Shown: piece by piece, positions 42,021 to 50,333 of the stretch
Layout: each line of letters begins with the position of its first letter
Numbering within the stretch: position 1 is the first letter of the stretch
Source of the DNA: Streptomyces aurantiogriseus
Lineage (GTDB): Bacteria; Actinomycetota; Actinomycetes; Streptomycetales; Streptomycetaceae
Length of the DNA: 64,000 bases
Reading direction: 5' to 3'
Assembly (NCBI RefSeq): GCF_014649375.1
Contig: NZ_BMSX01000020.1
Span: forward strand, 62,001 to 126,000
Program-made: the position numbers and the translations under genes
The notes under the pieces: model-generated
The model's input: only the letters and a program-made list of their open reading frames with translations
What the model was told of the DNA's origin: nothing
Database searches by the model: none

Positions 42021-42524
42021 ATGAGTGCACAGCGCAAGGACGCCGTCGACGCGATCATCGAGCAGTGGGCGGCCGAGCGGCCCGACCTCGACACGACCGC
42101 CATGGAGGTCTTCGGCCGGATCCACCGGCTCTCGCGCGCGGTGAGCGACCGGACGGAGAAGGCCTACGCGGCCCTCGGGATCTCGCGCGGCGAGTTCGAC
42201 GTGCTGGCCACCCTGCGCCGCTCCGGCGAGCCGTACGCCCTCTCGCCGCGCCAGTTGTCGGCGACGCTCATGCTCACCACCGGCGGCATGACCGGCCGCC
42301 TCGACAAGCTGGAACGGGCGGGGCTGCTGCGCCGCTCCCCCGACCCGCACGACCGCCGGGGCCTTCAGGTGACGCTCACCGAAAAGGGGCTGGCGCTGGT
42401 CGAGGAGGCGGTCGGTACGGGCCTCGCCGTCCAGACGGAGGCGTTGTCCGCCGCCCTCGACGCCGAGCAGGCCGGCCGACTGGCCGACCTGCTGCGGGAG
42501 TTGCTGCTCGCGACGGAGCGCTAG
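42021..42524 (+). CDS. MarR family transcriptional regulator
   Basis: 167 residues, winged-helix dimer. Recognition and wing parts: ALSPRQLSATLMLTTGGMTG, RLDKLERAGLLRRSPDPHDRRG (DxRG wing signature) and LVEEAVGTGL. Probably represses itself and the divergent EamA transporter by binding the 41944-41967 palindrome. The start at 42021 (MSAQRKDAV) is leaderless. Ligand unknown. Confidence 0.9.
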   Translation: MSAQRKDAVDAIIEQWAAERPDLDTTAMEVFGRIHRLSRAVSDRTEKAYAALGISRGEFDVLATLRRSGEPYALSPRQLSATLMLTTGGMTGRLDKLERAGLLRRSPDPHDRRGLQVTLTEKGLALVEEAVGTGLAVQTEALSAALDAEQAGRLADLLRELLLATER

Positions 42525-42558
42525 CGTCGGAGAGGGAGCGCCGCAGAGCGGGGCGCCC

Positions 42559-44055
42559 TCAGCCGACGTGCGCGGTGAGGGCGGCCTCGATCGCGGAGGG
42601 GTCGGCGGTGTCGGCCGCCCAGGCCGCGTACCCGTCGGGGCGCACCAGCAGCGCCGTGCGCCGGTCGCTCGCCCAGTGCGCCACGGCCAGCCGGTCCTTG
42701 CGGGCGCCGACCTGGCCGCCGTCAGCACCCTCGGGGGTGATCAGCACGAAGTGGCCGCCGCGCAGGGCCTCGTGGAGGCGGGTGCCGTCGGCGAGGCGGA
42801 CGTCCGGCACGCGGGTGCCGGTGAGCCGGTGGGCGCCGCGCGGGGCCGCGTAGCGGTAACCGAGGCCGGTGATCTGGCCGAGGGCCCTGCGGCGGGCGGG
42901 GGCGACGGAGTTGAGGAAGGCGGCGCCCGCGGTGCGCAGCGCGAGCATCCAGGGGCTCCTGGCCATGGCGAAGCGCACGATCGCACCACTGCTGAGCAGC
43001 ACCGTCCGGCCCACGGGGTGACGTTCGGCCTCGTAGGTGTCGAGGAGGGCGTCTCCGCCGCGGCCGTGGATCACCTGGGCGAGCTTCCAGCTCAGGTTGG
43101 CCGCGTCCTGCAGACCCGTGTTCATGCCCTGGCCGCCGGCCGGGGTGTGCACATGCGCGGCGTCGCCGGCCAGGAAGACGCGGCCGACGCGGTAGGCGGG
43201 CGCCTGACGTTCGTCGCTGTGGAAGCGGGACGTCCAGCGGGCGTCGTGCATCCCGAAGTCACGGCCGAGGGCGAGGCGGGTGACCCCCTTGATCTCGTCG
43301 AGACCGACCGGTTCGTCGTCGGGGACGTCGTGGCCGCGGTGCCAGCAGATCACCCTGTAGTACCCGTCGCCGAAGGGCACGAGAAAGGCGAAGGCGTCAC
43401 GGGCGGCGTTGACGGTGAGCAGCGTCTCGGGCTCCTCGGCGAGGCGGACGTCCGCGAGCATGACGGAACGGATCGCCGAACGGCCGGGGAAGGGCAGGCC
43501 GACGGCGTTCCGTACCGCACTGCGCATGCCGTCGGTGCCGACGACGTACCCGGCGCGCAGAGTCCCGCCCTCTCCGGCGGGCGTGCGCACCTCGACGGTC
43601 ACGCCATCCGTGTCCTGGGCGAGGCCGGTCACCTCGGTCTCGTACCGGAACTCCACGCCGGCCTCCACCGCACGCCGTTCCAGAACCTTCTCCACCTCGT
43701 ACTGCGGGATCACGAGGGCGTGCCGGAAGCGGGAGGGGAGCGTGGCGAGCGAGAGTTCGAGCCGGCGGTACAGGCGGAAGCGGTCGATGCGGCGGCCGAC
43801 GGCCTCCAGCTCGTCGGCGAGGCCCCGCGCGTCGAGCTGCTCAAGGCTGCGGGCGTGCAGGACGAAGGCGCGGGAGAGGTTGCTGATCCCTCGGGGGCGC
43901 TTCTCCAGCACGGTGACGGGGACGCCGGCGGTGGCGAGGTCGCCGGCGAGGAGGAGACCGGTGGGACCGGAGCCCACGACGATGACGGGGTGGGGGCGGG
44001 AGCGGGAGGTGAGAGGGGCTGCCGGGGTGCCTGCGTCGTGCGGGGTGCCGTTCAT
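42559..44055 (-). CDS. FAD-dependent aromatic monooxygenase
   Basis: 498-residue class A flavoprotein hydroxylase of the PheA/TfdB/MhpA/RdmE type. Motifs: GSGPTGLLLAGDLATAGV (GxGxxG), DG motif in VVGTDGMRSAVR, and GD motif VFLAGDAAHVHTPAGGQG. A short thioredoxin-like C-terminal part is retained (LVRPDGYAAWAAD). It hydroxylates an aromatic or polyketide-like substrate with NAD(P)H and O2, in catabolism or as self-protection. ATG 44055 has AGGAGG eight bases upstream. Divergent from tetR over an iteron array, so induced when TetR releases. Confidence 0.9.
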   Translation of the reverse strand: MNGTPHDAGTPAAPLTSRSRPHPVIVVGSGPTGLLLAGDLATAGVPVTVLEKRPRGISNLSRAFVLHARSLEQLDARGLADELEAVGRRIDRFRLYRRLELSLATLPSRFRHALVIPQYEVEKVLERRAVEAGVEFRYETEVTGLAQDTDGVTVEVRTPAGEGGTLRAGYVVGTDGMRSAVRNAVGLPFPGRSAIRSVMLADVRLAEEPETLLTVNAARDAFAFLVPFGDGYYRVICWHRGHDVPDDEPVGLDEIKGVTRLALGRDFGMHDARWTSRFHSDERQAPAYRVGRVFLAGDAAHVHTPAGGQGMNTGLQDAANLSWKLAQVIHGRGGDALLDTYEAERHPVGRTVLLSSGAIVRFAMARSPWMLALRTAGAAFLNSVAPARRRALGQITGLGYRYAAPRGAHRLTGTRVPDVRLADGTRLHEALRGGHFVLITPEGADGGQVGARKDRLAVAHWASDRRTALLVRPDGYAAWAADTADPSAIEAALTAHVG

Positions 44056-44072
44056 GAAGGGCCTCCTGGATG

Positions 44073-44197
44073 CCAACGCTTGTGGGCCAACGTTTGTGGG
44101 CCAACGCTTGCAGGCAACGCTAGGAGGCCGACTCCGGAATGTCAACGCTTGTTGGCCTACGCTTGTTGGCCTACGCTTGTTGGCCTACCCTCGTTGG
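44073..44197. promoter_or_regulatory. 14-bp iteron array, probable TetR operators
   Basis: Two clusters of 14-bp units with consensus CCAACGCTTGTTGG (CAAC-N4-GTTG inverted repeat inside): 44073, 44087, 44101 and a truncated one at 44115; then 44142, 44156, 44170 and 44184. The last unit ends one base before the tetR ATG. Confidence 0.85.
44186..44191 (+). promoter_or_regulatory. -10 box TACCCT inside last iteron
   Basis: TACCCT is followed by seven bases and ATG 44199; TTGTTG at 44164-44169 lies 16 nt upstream. The tetR promoter would thus be built from iterons. Confidence 0.55.
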
Positions 44198-44198
44198 C

Positions 44199-44753
44199 AT
44201 GCCTCGCCGCTCCGACGCCACCCGCACCGCCATTCTCGACGCCGCCCGCGAGCGCTTCGCCTCCGACGGCTATGAGCGGGCCACCATCCGGGCGATCGCC
44301 CGGGACGCGCGTATCGACCCCTCGATGGTGATGCGCTACTACGGCAGCAAGGAGGGCCTCTTCGCGGCCGCCGTCTCCGTCGACCTCAAGCTGCCCGACC
44401 TCGCCCCGCTCCCCCGTGACGAGGTCGGCCACGCCCTGGTGACCCACTTCCTCGGCATGTGGGAGGACAGCGAGGTCCTCACCGCCCTGCTCCGGGTCGG
44501 CGTGACCAACCAGGCCGGCGCCGAGCGGATGCAGGGCATCTTCCGCGACCAGCTCCTGCCGGTGGCCGGCACGGTGTGCCCGGACCCGGAGCAGGTACCG
44601 GCCCGGGCCGCGCTCTGCGCGAGCCAGCTGCTCGGGCTGGCGCTCGCCCGTTACGTCCTGCGTTTCCCGCCGGCCGTGGCGCTGACCCGCGAGGAGGCCG
44701 TGGCCTGGCTGGGCCCCACCGTCCAGCGGTACCTGACCGCCCCGCACCCTTAG
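44199..44753 (+). CDS. TetR family transcriptional regulator
   Basis: 184 residues. N-terminal HTH: TRTAILDAARERFASDGYER, ATIRAIARDARIDPSMVMRY, YGSKEGLFAAAV. The C-terminal ligand domain is of the TetR_C_17/AcrR-like sort (LLRVGVTNQAGAERMQGIF, LCASQLLGLALARYVL). It is expected to repress itself and the divergent flavin monooxygenase through the iterons. Start ATG 44199 directly follows the last iteron, with no ribosome site; translation is probably leaderless. Confidence 0.9.
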   Translation: MPRRSDATRTAILDAARERFASDGYERATIRAIARDARIDPSMVMRYYGSKEGLFAAAVSVDLKLPDLAPLPRDEVGHALVTHFLGMWEDSEVLTALLRVGVTNQAGAERMQGIFRDQLLPVAGTVCPDPEQVPARAALCASQLLGLALARYVLRFPPAVALTREEAVAWLGPTVQRYLTAPHP

Positions 44754-44768
44754 GGCCTGTCCGGGGAG

Positions 44769-44857
44769 CCGCACACGACCGAGGGCGCCGCGCCCGGCGT
44801 CGTACGGCGGTGTGCGCGTACGGACGGCGGGGACGGCGCCCTCGGGTGGCTGTGCGG
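44769..44857. terminator. Large bidirectional hairpin
   Basis: CCGAGGGCGCCG (44779-44790) pairs with 44834-44845, and CCGCACA (44769-44775) with TGTGCGG (44851-44857). Lies between convergent tetR and the small membrane gene. Confidence 0.75.
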
Positions 44858-44906
44858 AGCGGCGAGGCGCGTCGGCGTTGCCGACGGCCACCGGCTCTCG
44901 CCGGGG

Positions 44907-45188
44907 TCAGGCCTTGGCCTTCGCCTTGCCCTTGACGGTGATGTTGGAGCTGGTGGTGTCCTGCCGGTCCTTGGACCTGTCGAGGACCCAGACCAGGCCG
45001 AAGATGACCGCGAACAGCGCGATCGGAGCCACGACGAAGAGGCCCAGCGTCTCGATGACGCTCAGGCCCTGACCGGGGTCGTCGCCGTCGTCGCGGGTCA
45101 GCGCGAGCGCGGGGGACGACATGAGCAGCATCATCAGCGTCGTACCGGCGGCCAGGGCGCCGGCGCGCAGGGCGTTCTTCTTGTCCAC
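44907..45188 (-). CDS. Small membrane protein, possibly secreted N-end
   Basis: 93 residues: an N-terminal signal-like helix (RAGALAAGTTLMMLLMSSPALAL), a short Asp-rich external stretch (TRDDGDDPGQG), a second helix (LGLFVVAPIALFAVIFGLVWVL) and a basic tail ending KGKAKAKA. No family recognised, although such two-helix proteins are common in Streptomyces. GTG 45188 sits six bases after TAACTT, so it is probably leaderless. Confidence 0.65.
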   Translation of the reverse strand: MDKKNALRAGALAAGTTLMMLLMSSPALALTRDDGDDPGQGLSVIETLGLFVVAPIALFAVIFGLVWVLDRSKDRQDTTSSNITVKGKAKAKA

Positions 45189-45194
45189 GGTGCA

Positions 45195-45200
45195 AAGTTA
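45195..45200 (-). promoter_or_regulatory. -10 box TAACTT, leaderless start at 45188
   Basis: Minus-strand TAACTT ends six bases before GTG. Confidence 0.5.
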
Positions 45201-45268
45201 GCGAACGCCGGGGAGGGACGCGCGCGCGGGGTGCCTTATGAGGTGGGCGGCGCCGGTGTGAGCGTTGA

Positions 45269-45314
45269 CCGGGGGCCGCCGCCCCCGGACCCCCGCTTCG
45301 GCCCTGAACGGGCC
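45269..45314 (+). repeat. 46-bp dispersed palindromic element, copy B
   Basis: Matches 10931-10976 with one difference. It lies three bases beyond the malQ stop on the opposite orientation relative to its host gene; possible terminator for malQ. Confidence 0.8.
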
Positions 45315-45317
45315 TCT

Positions 45318-47417
45318 TCAGGACGTGCCGGCCGGGCCGGCATCCCGCAGCACGTCGATCAGCGCGTGCAGTCTCGGTGACGCCGCCAGTTCCTCCAGTG
45401 TCACCGGGCGGCCCTCCGCGTCCGCGATCGGCAGGCGCCAGTTCGGGTACTGGTCCCAGGTTCCCGGGAGGTTCTGGGGGCGGCGGTCGCCGACTCCGTC
45501 CGGAAGCCAGATGCCGATCATGCGGGCGGGGGTGCGCAGCAGGAAGCGGTGGACGGCCTGGATCTCGGCCTCCTCGGAGGAGGTGTCCCCGCTGCCGCCG
45601 GTGCCGTGGAGGAGGCCGAGGCGGGCCAGGAACTCCAGCCACTCGCCGGTGTCGGCGGAGGCCTCCGCGCGTTCCTCCTCCAGGGGGCGGGCCAGGAGGC
45701 CGAGACGGTCGCGGAGTTCGACGTGTTCGCCGGTGAGGCGGGCGGCGGTGGAGGGCAGGTCGTGGGTGGTGGCGGTGGCGAGGCAGTCGGCGCGCCAGTG
45801 GTCGGGGGGCAGCGGGCGGCCGTCGCCGTCCCAGTCGCGTTCGAACCACAGCACGGACGTGCCGTGCACCCCGCGTTCGCGCAGCGCCTCGCGCACACCC
45901 GGCTCGACGGTGCCGAGATCCTCGCCGATCACCACCGCACCGGCCCGGGACGCCTCCAGCACCAGGACGGCGAGCATGGCCTCGGCGTCGTAGCGGACGT
46001 AGGTGCCCTCGGTGGGCGGTTCGCCCTGAGGGACCCACCAGAGGCGGAACAGGCCCATGACGTGGTCGATGCGCAGGGCTCCGGCGTGGCGGAACAGCGC
46101 TCTCAGCAGGCGGCGGTACGGCGCGTAGCCGGACTCGGCCAGCCGGTCGGGGCGCCAGGGCGGCAGGCCCCAGTCCTGGCCGCGCGCGTTGAAGGCGTCC
46201 GGGGGCGCGCCGACCGACATGCCGGCGGCGAGGTACTCCTGCTGGGCCCAGGCGTCGGCGCCGCCGGGGTGCACGCCGACCGCGAGGTCGTGCACGATCC
46301 CGAGGGGCATGCCCGCCTCGCGCGCGGTGCGCTGGGCGGCGGTGAGCTGGGCGTCGGTGAGCCAGGCGAGGCGGGAGTGGAAGTCGACGCGGTCCATCAG
46401 CTCGGCCCGCGCCCGGGCGGTCGCGCCGGAACGGGGGTCCCGCAGGCCCTCCGGCCAGCGGTGCCAGTCGGAGCCGTACACCTCGGCGAGCGCGCACCAG
46501 GTGGCGTGGTCCTCCAGCGCCTTGCCCTCCTCGGCGAGGAAGGCGCAGTAGGCGGCCCGCCGGCCGGGCCCGAGCGGCACCTGCGCGACCAGTTCCAGCG
46601 CCTCCCGCTTCAGCTCCCACACGGCGTCCCGGTCGATCAGCGCACCCTTCTCCAGCACGGCCTCCCGCAGCCGCCCGGCCCGCTCCAGCAGCCCCCGCAC
46701 CCGGTCCGGGTCACCGAGGTACGCGAACTCGGGGACGTCCTCGACCCGCAGATGCACCGGGTCGGGGAAGCGGCGCGAGGACGGCCGGTACGGGGAGGGA
46801 TCGGTCGGCGCCCCGGGCACGGCCGCGTGCAACGGGTTGACCTGCACGAAGCCGGCTCCCAGCGCCCGCCCGGCCCAGCCGGCCAGCTCGGCGAGATCGC
46901 CGAGGTCGCCCATGCCCCAGGAACGGCCGGACAGGAGGGAGTAGAGCTGGACGAGAAGTCCGTACGAGCGTCCTGTGGGCGTGGGCAGGCGGGGCGGGGC
47001 CACGACCAGGTGGGCGTGGGCGGTGCGGCCGTCGGGGGCGGTCGCGGTCACCGCGTGGACGCCCGGCGGGAGGTGCTCGACCGAGGCGCGGCTCTCGCCC
47101 TGCTCGGTCTCGACCAGCAGCCGGGTGCCCGGCGGGAGGGCGGCGAGGGCGGCCGGCGTGGTGTCGCCGTGCCAGTGGACCACGGTCGGCGGCAGCAGCC
47201 GCCCGGCCTGCTCCGCCTCCCGGGCGGCGAGCGCGGCACGGACGGCCTCCGGTCCGCCCGCGTCGACGCCCAGCGCGCCCAGGGCGCGGACGACGGCGGT
47301 GGCCGAGGCCGTGACCGTACGGTCCGGGGACGGGCGGTAGGAGGTGGCGACGCCGTGCAGGGCGGCGAGGCGGGTCAGCTCCTCGTCGGGGGGTGCGGCC
47401 GGCCGGGGTCCGGTCAT
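45318..47417 (-). CDS. malQ: 4-alpha-glucanotransferase (GH77)
   Basis: 699-residue amylomaltase that transfers alpha-1,4-glucan segments between maltodextrins, in glycogen/maltodextrin turnover. The GH77 triad is visible: nucleophile D451 (LRIDHVMG), acid/base E499 (VIGEDLGTV), D553 (TTHDLPS). It has the long N-terminal extension of about 150 residues with a beta-sandwich, as in the E. coli/actinobacterial type. ATG 47417 follows directly on the stop of a 70-codon ORF and has no ribosome site of its own, which suggests coupled translation. Confidence 0.93.
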   Translation of the reverse strand: MTGPRPAAPPDEELTRLAALHGVATSYRPSPDRTVTASATAVVRALGALGVDAGGPEAVRAALAAREAEQAGRLLPPTVVHWHGDTTPAALAALPPGTRLLVETEQGESRASVEHLPPGVHAVTATAPDGRTAHAHLVVAPPRLPTPTGRSYGLLVQLYSLLSGRSWGMGDLGDLAELAGWAGRALGAGFVQVNPLHAAVPGAPTDPSPYRPSSRRFPDPVHLRVEDVPEFAYLGDPDRVRGLLERAGRLREAVLEKGALIDRDAVWELKREALELVAQVPLGPGRRAAYCAFLAEEGKALEDHATWCALAEVYGSDWHRWPEGLRDPRSGATARARAELMDRVDFHSRLAWLTDAQLTAAQRTAREAGMPLGIVHDLAVGVHPGGADAWAQQEYLAAGMSVGAPPDAFNARGQDWGLPPWRPDRLAESGYAPYRRLLRALFRHAGALRIDHVMGLFRLWWVPQGEPPTEGTYVRYDAEAMLAVLVLEASRAGAVVIGEDLGTVEPGVREALRERGVHGTSVLWFERDWDGDGRPLPPDHWRADCLATATTHDLPSTAARLTGEHVELRDRLGLLARPLEEERAEASADTGEWLEFLARLGLLHGTGGSGDTSSEEAEIQAVHRFLLRTPARMIGIWLPDGVGDRRPQNLPGTWDQYPNWRLPIADAEGRPVTLEELAASPRLHALIDVLRDAGPAGTS

Positions 47418-47630
47418 CTACGGCCTCGTGACGTCGGAGTCCGCGGCGGCGAGCGGCGGTTCGCTGGTGAGGGGTTCGGCGTGGGGCAGCGGCGGCTCGC
47501 TGGTGAGCGGGGCCTCGGCGCAGGTTCCCTCCGCGCTGAACACGCACACATGGGGTTCGTCGAGGACGGCGGACGGCTCCGCCGGGCGTTTGGAGCGGTT
47601 CGGGAGCAGGGGGTGTGCCGATGCGACCAC
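47418..47630 (-). CDS. Small ORF coupled to malQ
   Basis: 70 codons from GTG 47630, which has GGAGG five bases upstream. Its TAG stop is immediately followed by the malQ ATG (TAGATG). The product is Pro/Ala-rich with an internal repeat (PLTSEPPL twice), two Cys and no clear fold. The ribosome site and the exact junction favour a real translated ORF, perhaps a translational coupler; sequence conservation is untested. Confidence 0.5.
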   Translation of the reverse strand: MVASAHPLLPNRSKRPAEPSAVLDEPHVCVFSAEGTCAEAPLTSEPPLPHAEPLTSEPPLAAADSDVTRP

Positions 47631-47873
47631 GGTGGCCTCCTTGTCGGGGACGGCGCCGTCGTCCGGTGTGCACGGCGGCGTCGTACGGCGTCTGACGGGT
47701 TACCGCAGCCCTACCCAGCGGGCGCGAGGGCAGACGTCCGTGTCCCGGACAACGCGCATCTCGTCACATTCCTCACGCGGACATTTTTCTCAGAGTTCAG
47801 CAAATCAGGCACATCGGCCGCCTCCGGGCCTCCCGTGTGAACCGTCGACGGCGGGCCGACCGAGAGACAGGGT

Positions 47874-48482
47874 GTGAAACTGTTCCGCCCCATGAGGGGC
47901 CACGGGGAGAGCGACACGGACGCGGCGTTGCTGCGGGCCGTGGCGGACGGGGACGCGGCGGCGCTGGCCACGCTGTACGACCGGCACGCGGGGTGGCTGC
48001 ACGCCCGGCTGACCCGGCGCTGCGCCGATCCCGAGGTGGCGCGGGAGGTGCTGCAGGACACGTTCGTGACCGTGTGGCGGTCGGCGGCCGGGCATCGGGG
48101 CGGGGAGGCGGGCGGCTGGCTGTGGACCATCGCCGCCCGGCGGCTCGTCGACGCGCGGCGGGTGCAGGAGCGGGCCGCGCGGGTCGAGACGGCGCCCATG
48201 GACGTCCTCGGCGCCGAGGCTCCCTCCGCGGAGGAGCGGGTGCTGGCCGGGCTGGAGTTCGGCGACGTCGGCACCGCCCTCGACCGGATCTCGCCCGAGC
48301 TGCGGGAGGTGCTGCGCGCGACCGTCGTCGACGGACTCACCACGCGGGAGGCGGCCCGGCTGCTCGGCATACCCGAGGGCACCGTCAAGACCCGCGCGAT
48401 GCGCGCCCGCGCCGAACTGCGCGCCGCTCTCGCCCAGTTGAGCCCGACACCGACCCCGGCACCGGCGGGAGGCCCGGCATGA
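47874..48482 (+). CDS. ECF RNA polymerase sigma factor
   Basis: 202 residues. Region 2: ALATLYDRHAGWLHARLTRR, then REVLQDTFVTVWRSAAGHRG and GWLWTIAARRLVDARR. Region 4: LRATVVDGLTTREAARLLGI, PEGTVKTRAMRARAELR. A canonical group IV sigma. GTG 47874 gives MKLFRPMRG; the site AGGG upstream is weak. First gene of a five-gene overlapping operon; its stop overlaps the anti-sigma ATG (ATGA). Expected to drive its own operon when released from the anti-sigma. Confidence 0.9.
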   Translation: MKLFRPMRGHGESDTDAALLRAVADGDAAALATLYDRHAGWLHARLTRRCADPEVAREVLQDTFVTVWRSAAGHRGGEAGGWLWTIAARRLVDARRVQERAARVETAPMDVLGAEAPSAEERVLAGLEFGDVGTALDRISPELREVLRATVVDGLTTREAARLLGIPEGTVKTRAMRARAELRAALAQLSPTPTPAPAGGPA

Positions 48483-49504
48483 GCACTGACCACTGGCACG
48501 CGTCCGACGACCTGGCCGCCCGCTATGCCGACGGCACCCTGCCGGAGGCGGACGCCTGGTCCCTGGAGAGGCATCTGGAACGGTGCGGGGGGTGCGCGCA
48601 GCGCGTCTCGGCGGCGGTACGGCAGCTGCCCGCACCGGCGCTGGTACTGGCGGAGGTGCGGGAGGCGGTGCTGGCGCAGGCGGTGCCGAGCGAGGTGCGT
48701 GAGCCCTCGACGGTGCTGGCGGAGGCAGTGGCCAGCGAGGTACGCGAGCCCTCGACGATGCTGGCGGAGGCAGTGCCGAGCGAGGTACGCGAGCCCTCGA
48801 CGATGCTGGCGGAGGCGGCGGCGAGCGAAGTGCGTGAGGCCTCGACGGCACCGCCGGCGCCCCGTGCCCGTCTGTGGTCCTCCTTCCTCGCCCGCCCCCT
48901 CTGGGCCGCCGGGCCCGCCGTCCGCGGTGCCTGGCTGCCCGCCGTGCTGCTCGTCGCCCTGGGGGCGCTCGCCCTCGCGTACGGGGCCGGGGTCGACGGG
49001 GCCCGCCCGCTGTTGCTGGCCGCCGCGCCGGTCGTGCCCGTGCTCGGGGTCGCCCTGTCCTACGGCCCGCACGCCGATCCGCTGCACGAGATCGCGGCGG
49101 CCACACCCTCCGGCGGGCTGCGGCTGCTGCTGACGCGGACGGTCGCCGTCCTCGCCGTCAGCCTGCCGTCGCTCACCCTCGCGGGTCTGCTGCTGCCCGC
49201 CTCCGGGGCGCCGGGCGCGGCCGCCTGGCTGTTGCCGGGGCTCGCGCTGACGCTGGCCACGCTGACCCTGGCCGGGTACGTCGGCTGTCGTGCCGCCGCG
49301 GCGGTGACCGGCGGGGGCTGGCTGTGCGCCGTACCCGTCCCGGCGCTGGCCTCGTCCGCCGACGCCCCGCTCACCCGGCTGACCGAACAACTGTCCCTCG
49401 TCCTGGACGGCCCGCTCGCGCAGGGCGCGTGGGCGACGGCGGCCGTGCTGTGCGCCGCCGCGCTCGCCGCCGGCCGTTCCGCCTACCGCATGGAGAGGCC
49501 GTGA
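48479..49504 (+). CDS. ZAS-type membrane anti-sigma factor
   Basis: 341 residues. N-terminal zinc-binding anti-sigma domain: ARYADGTLPEADAWSLERHL then HLERCGGC (HxxxCxxC, residues about 32-39). A linker of about 60 residues consists of 15-residue repeats (EVREPSTMLAEAVPS). Five or six helices follow (WLPAVLLVALGALALAYGAG, LLLTRTVAVLAVSLPSLTLA, and others), which is more than the single helix usual in this class and resembles a zf-HC2 multi-pass protein. It overlaps sigma by ATGA; ABC ATPase starts 49 nt later. Confidence 0.87.
   Translation: MSTDHWHASDDLAARYADGTLPEADAWSLERHLERCGGCAQRVSAAVRQLPAPALVLAEVREAVLAQAVPSEVREPSTVLAEAVASEVREPSTMLAEAVPSEVREPSTMLAEAAASEVREASTAPPAPRARLWSSFLARPLWAAGPAVRGAWLPAVLLVALGALALAYGAGVDGARPLLLAAAPVVPVLGVALSYGPHADPLHEIAAATPSGGLRLLLTRTVAVLAVSLPSLTLAGLLLPASGAPGAAAWLLPGLALTLATLTLAGYVGCRAAAAVTGGGWLCAVPVPALASSADAPLTRLTEQLSLVLDGPLAQGAWATAAVLCAAALAAGRSAYRMERP
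48692..48850 (+). repeat. 45-bp minisatellite in anti-sigma linker
   Basis: Three nearly identical 45-bp units (48692, 48737, 48782) and half of a fourth at 48827; a diverged copy precedes them. In frame, so copy changes alter linker length only. Confidence 0.9.
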
Positions 49505-49553
49505 GCACGGCCGCGTCTCCCTCGCACTCTCACCCCCACCCTCTGGAGAACCG

Positions 49554-50333
49554 TTGAGCACGATACGAGTGACCGGGCTGCACGTCCGGCACCGCAGAAC
49601 CGTCGCCCTCGACTCGGTGGACCTCGACCTCGGCCCCGGCGTGCACGGCCTGCTCGGTCCGAACGGCGCGGGCAAGACCTCGCTGATCCGCGTGCTGGCC
49701 ACGGTCGCCGCGCCGAACGGCGGCCGGGTGGAGCTGCTCGGGGACGATGTCGCCGACCACCGGCGACGGGCCGCGGTGCGGCGGCGGCTGGGGTATCTGC
49801 CGCAGGAGTTCGGCTTCTACCCGGGGTTCACCGTGCGCGAGTTCGTCGCGTACATGGCGTGGCTGAAGGAGATGCCCGCCGCCGGGACCCCGGCCGCCGT
49901 CGAACGGGCCGTCGCCCGCGTCGGTCTCGCCGACCGGATCGACACGAAGGTGAAGACGCTGTCCGGCGGGATGGTCCGCCGCGTCGGCATCGCGCAGGCC
50001 ATCGTCAACGACCCGCAGGTGCTGCTGCTCGACGAGCCGACCGCCGGTCTCGACCCCGAGCAGCGCATGGAGTTCCGCGCGCTGCTGCGCGAGCTGGGCA
50101 CGTCCTCGACCGTCGTCGTCTCCACGCATCTGGTGGAGGACGTGGCGGCGGCGTGCACGGAGGTCACCCTCGTCGAGTCGGGCCGGATCGCCTACCGCGG
50201 CACCCCCGCGTCGCTGACCGAGCTCGGCGCGTCGGCGGACGGCGTCGGCGATCACCCGATCGAACGCGGCTACACGGCGGCCCTGCGCGCCCACCGCGCG
50301 TCCGCCGCGACGCCGGAAGGGGCGGCGCGATGA
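49554..50333 (+). CDS. ABC transporter ATP-binding protein
   Basis: 259 residues from TTG 49554, after GGAGAA. Walker A GPNGAGKT 35-42, signature LSGGM 136-140, Walker B LLLDEP 157-162, H-loop STHLVED. It resembles the exporter-type (ABC-2, antibiotic or drug resistance) ATPases rather than importers; EFGFYPGFTVREFVAYMAWL is typical of that branch. Partners are the two membrane proteins that follow with 4-nt overlaps. Confidence 0.9.
   Translation: MSTIRVTGLHVRHRRTVALDSVDLDLGPGVHGLLGPNGAGKTSLIRVLATVAAPNGGRVELLGDDVADHRRRAAVRRRLGYLPQEFGFYPGFTVREFVAYMAWLKEMPAAGTPAAVERAVARVGLADRIDTKVKTLSGGMVRRVGIAQAIVNDPQVLLLDEPTAGLDPEQRMEFRALLRELGTSSTVVVSTHLVEDVAAACTEVTLVESGRIAYRGTPASLTELGASADGVGDHPIERGYTAALRAHRASAATPEGAAR

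Noticed and set aside
44073..44197. CRISPR-like array
   Set aside because: Units are 14 bp directly abutting without spacers and lie in a divergent promoter, so they are operators rather than CRISPR repeats.
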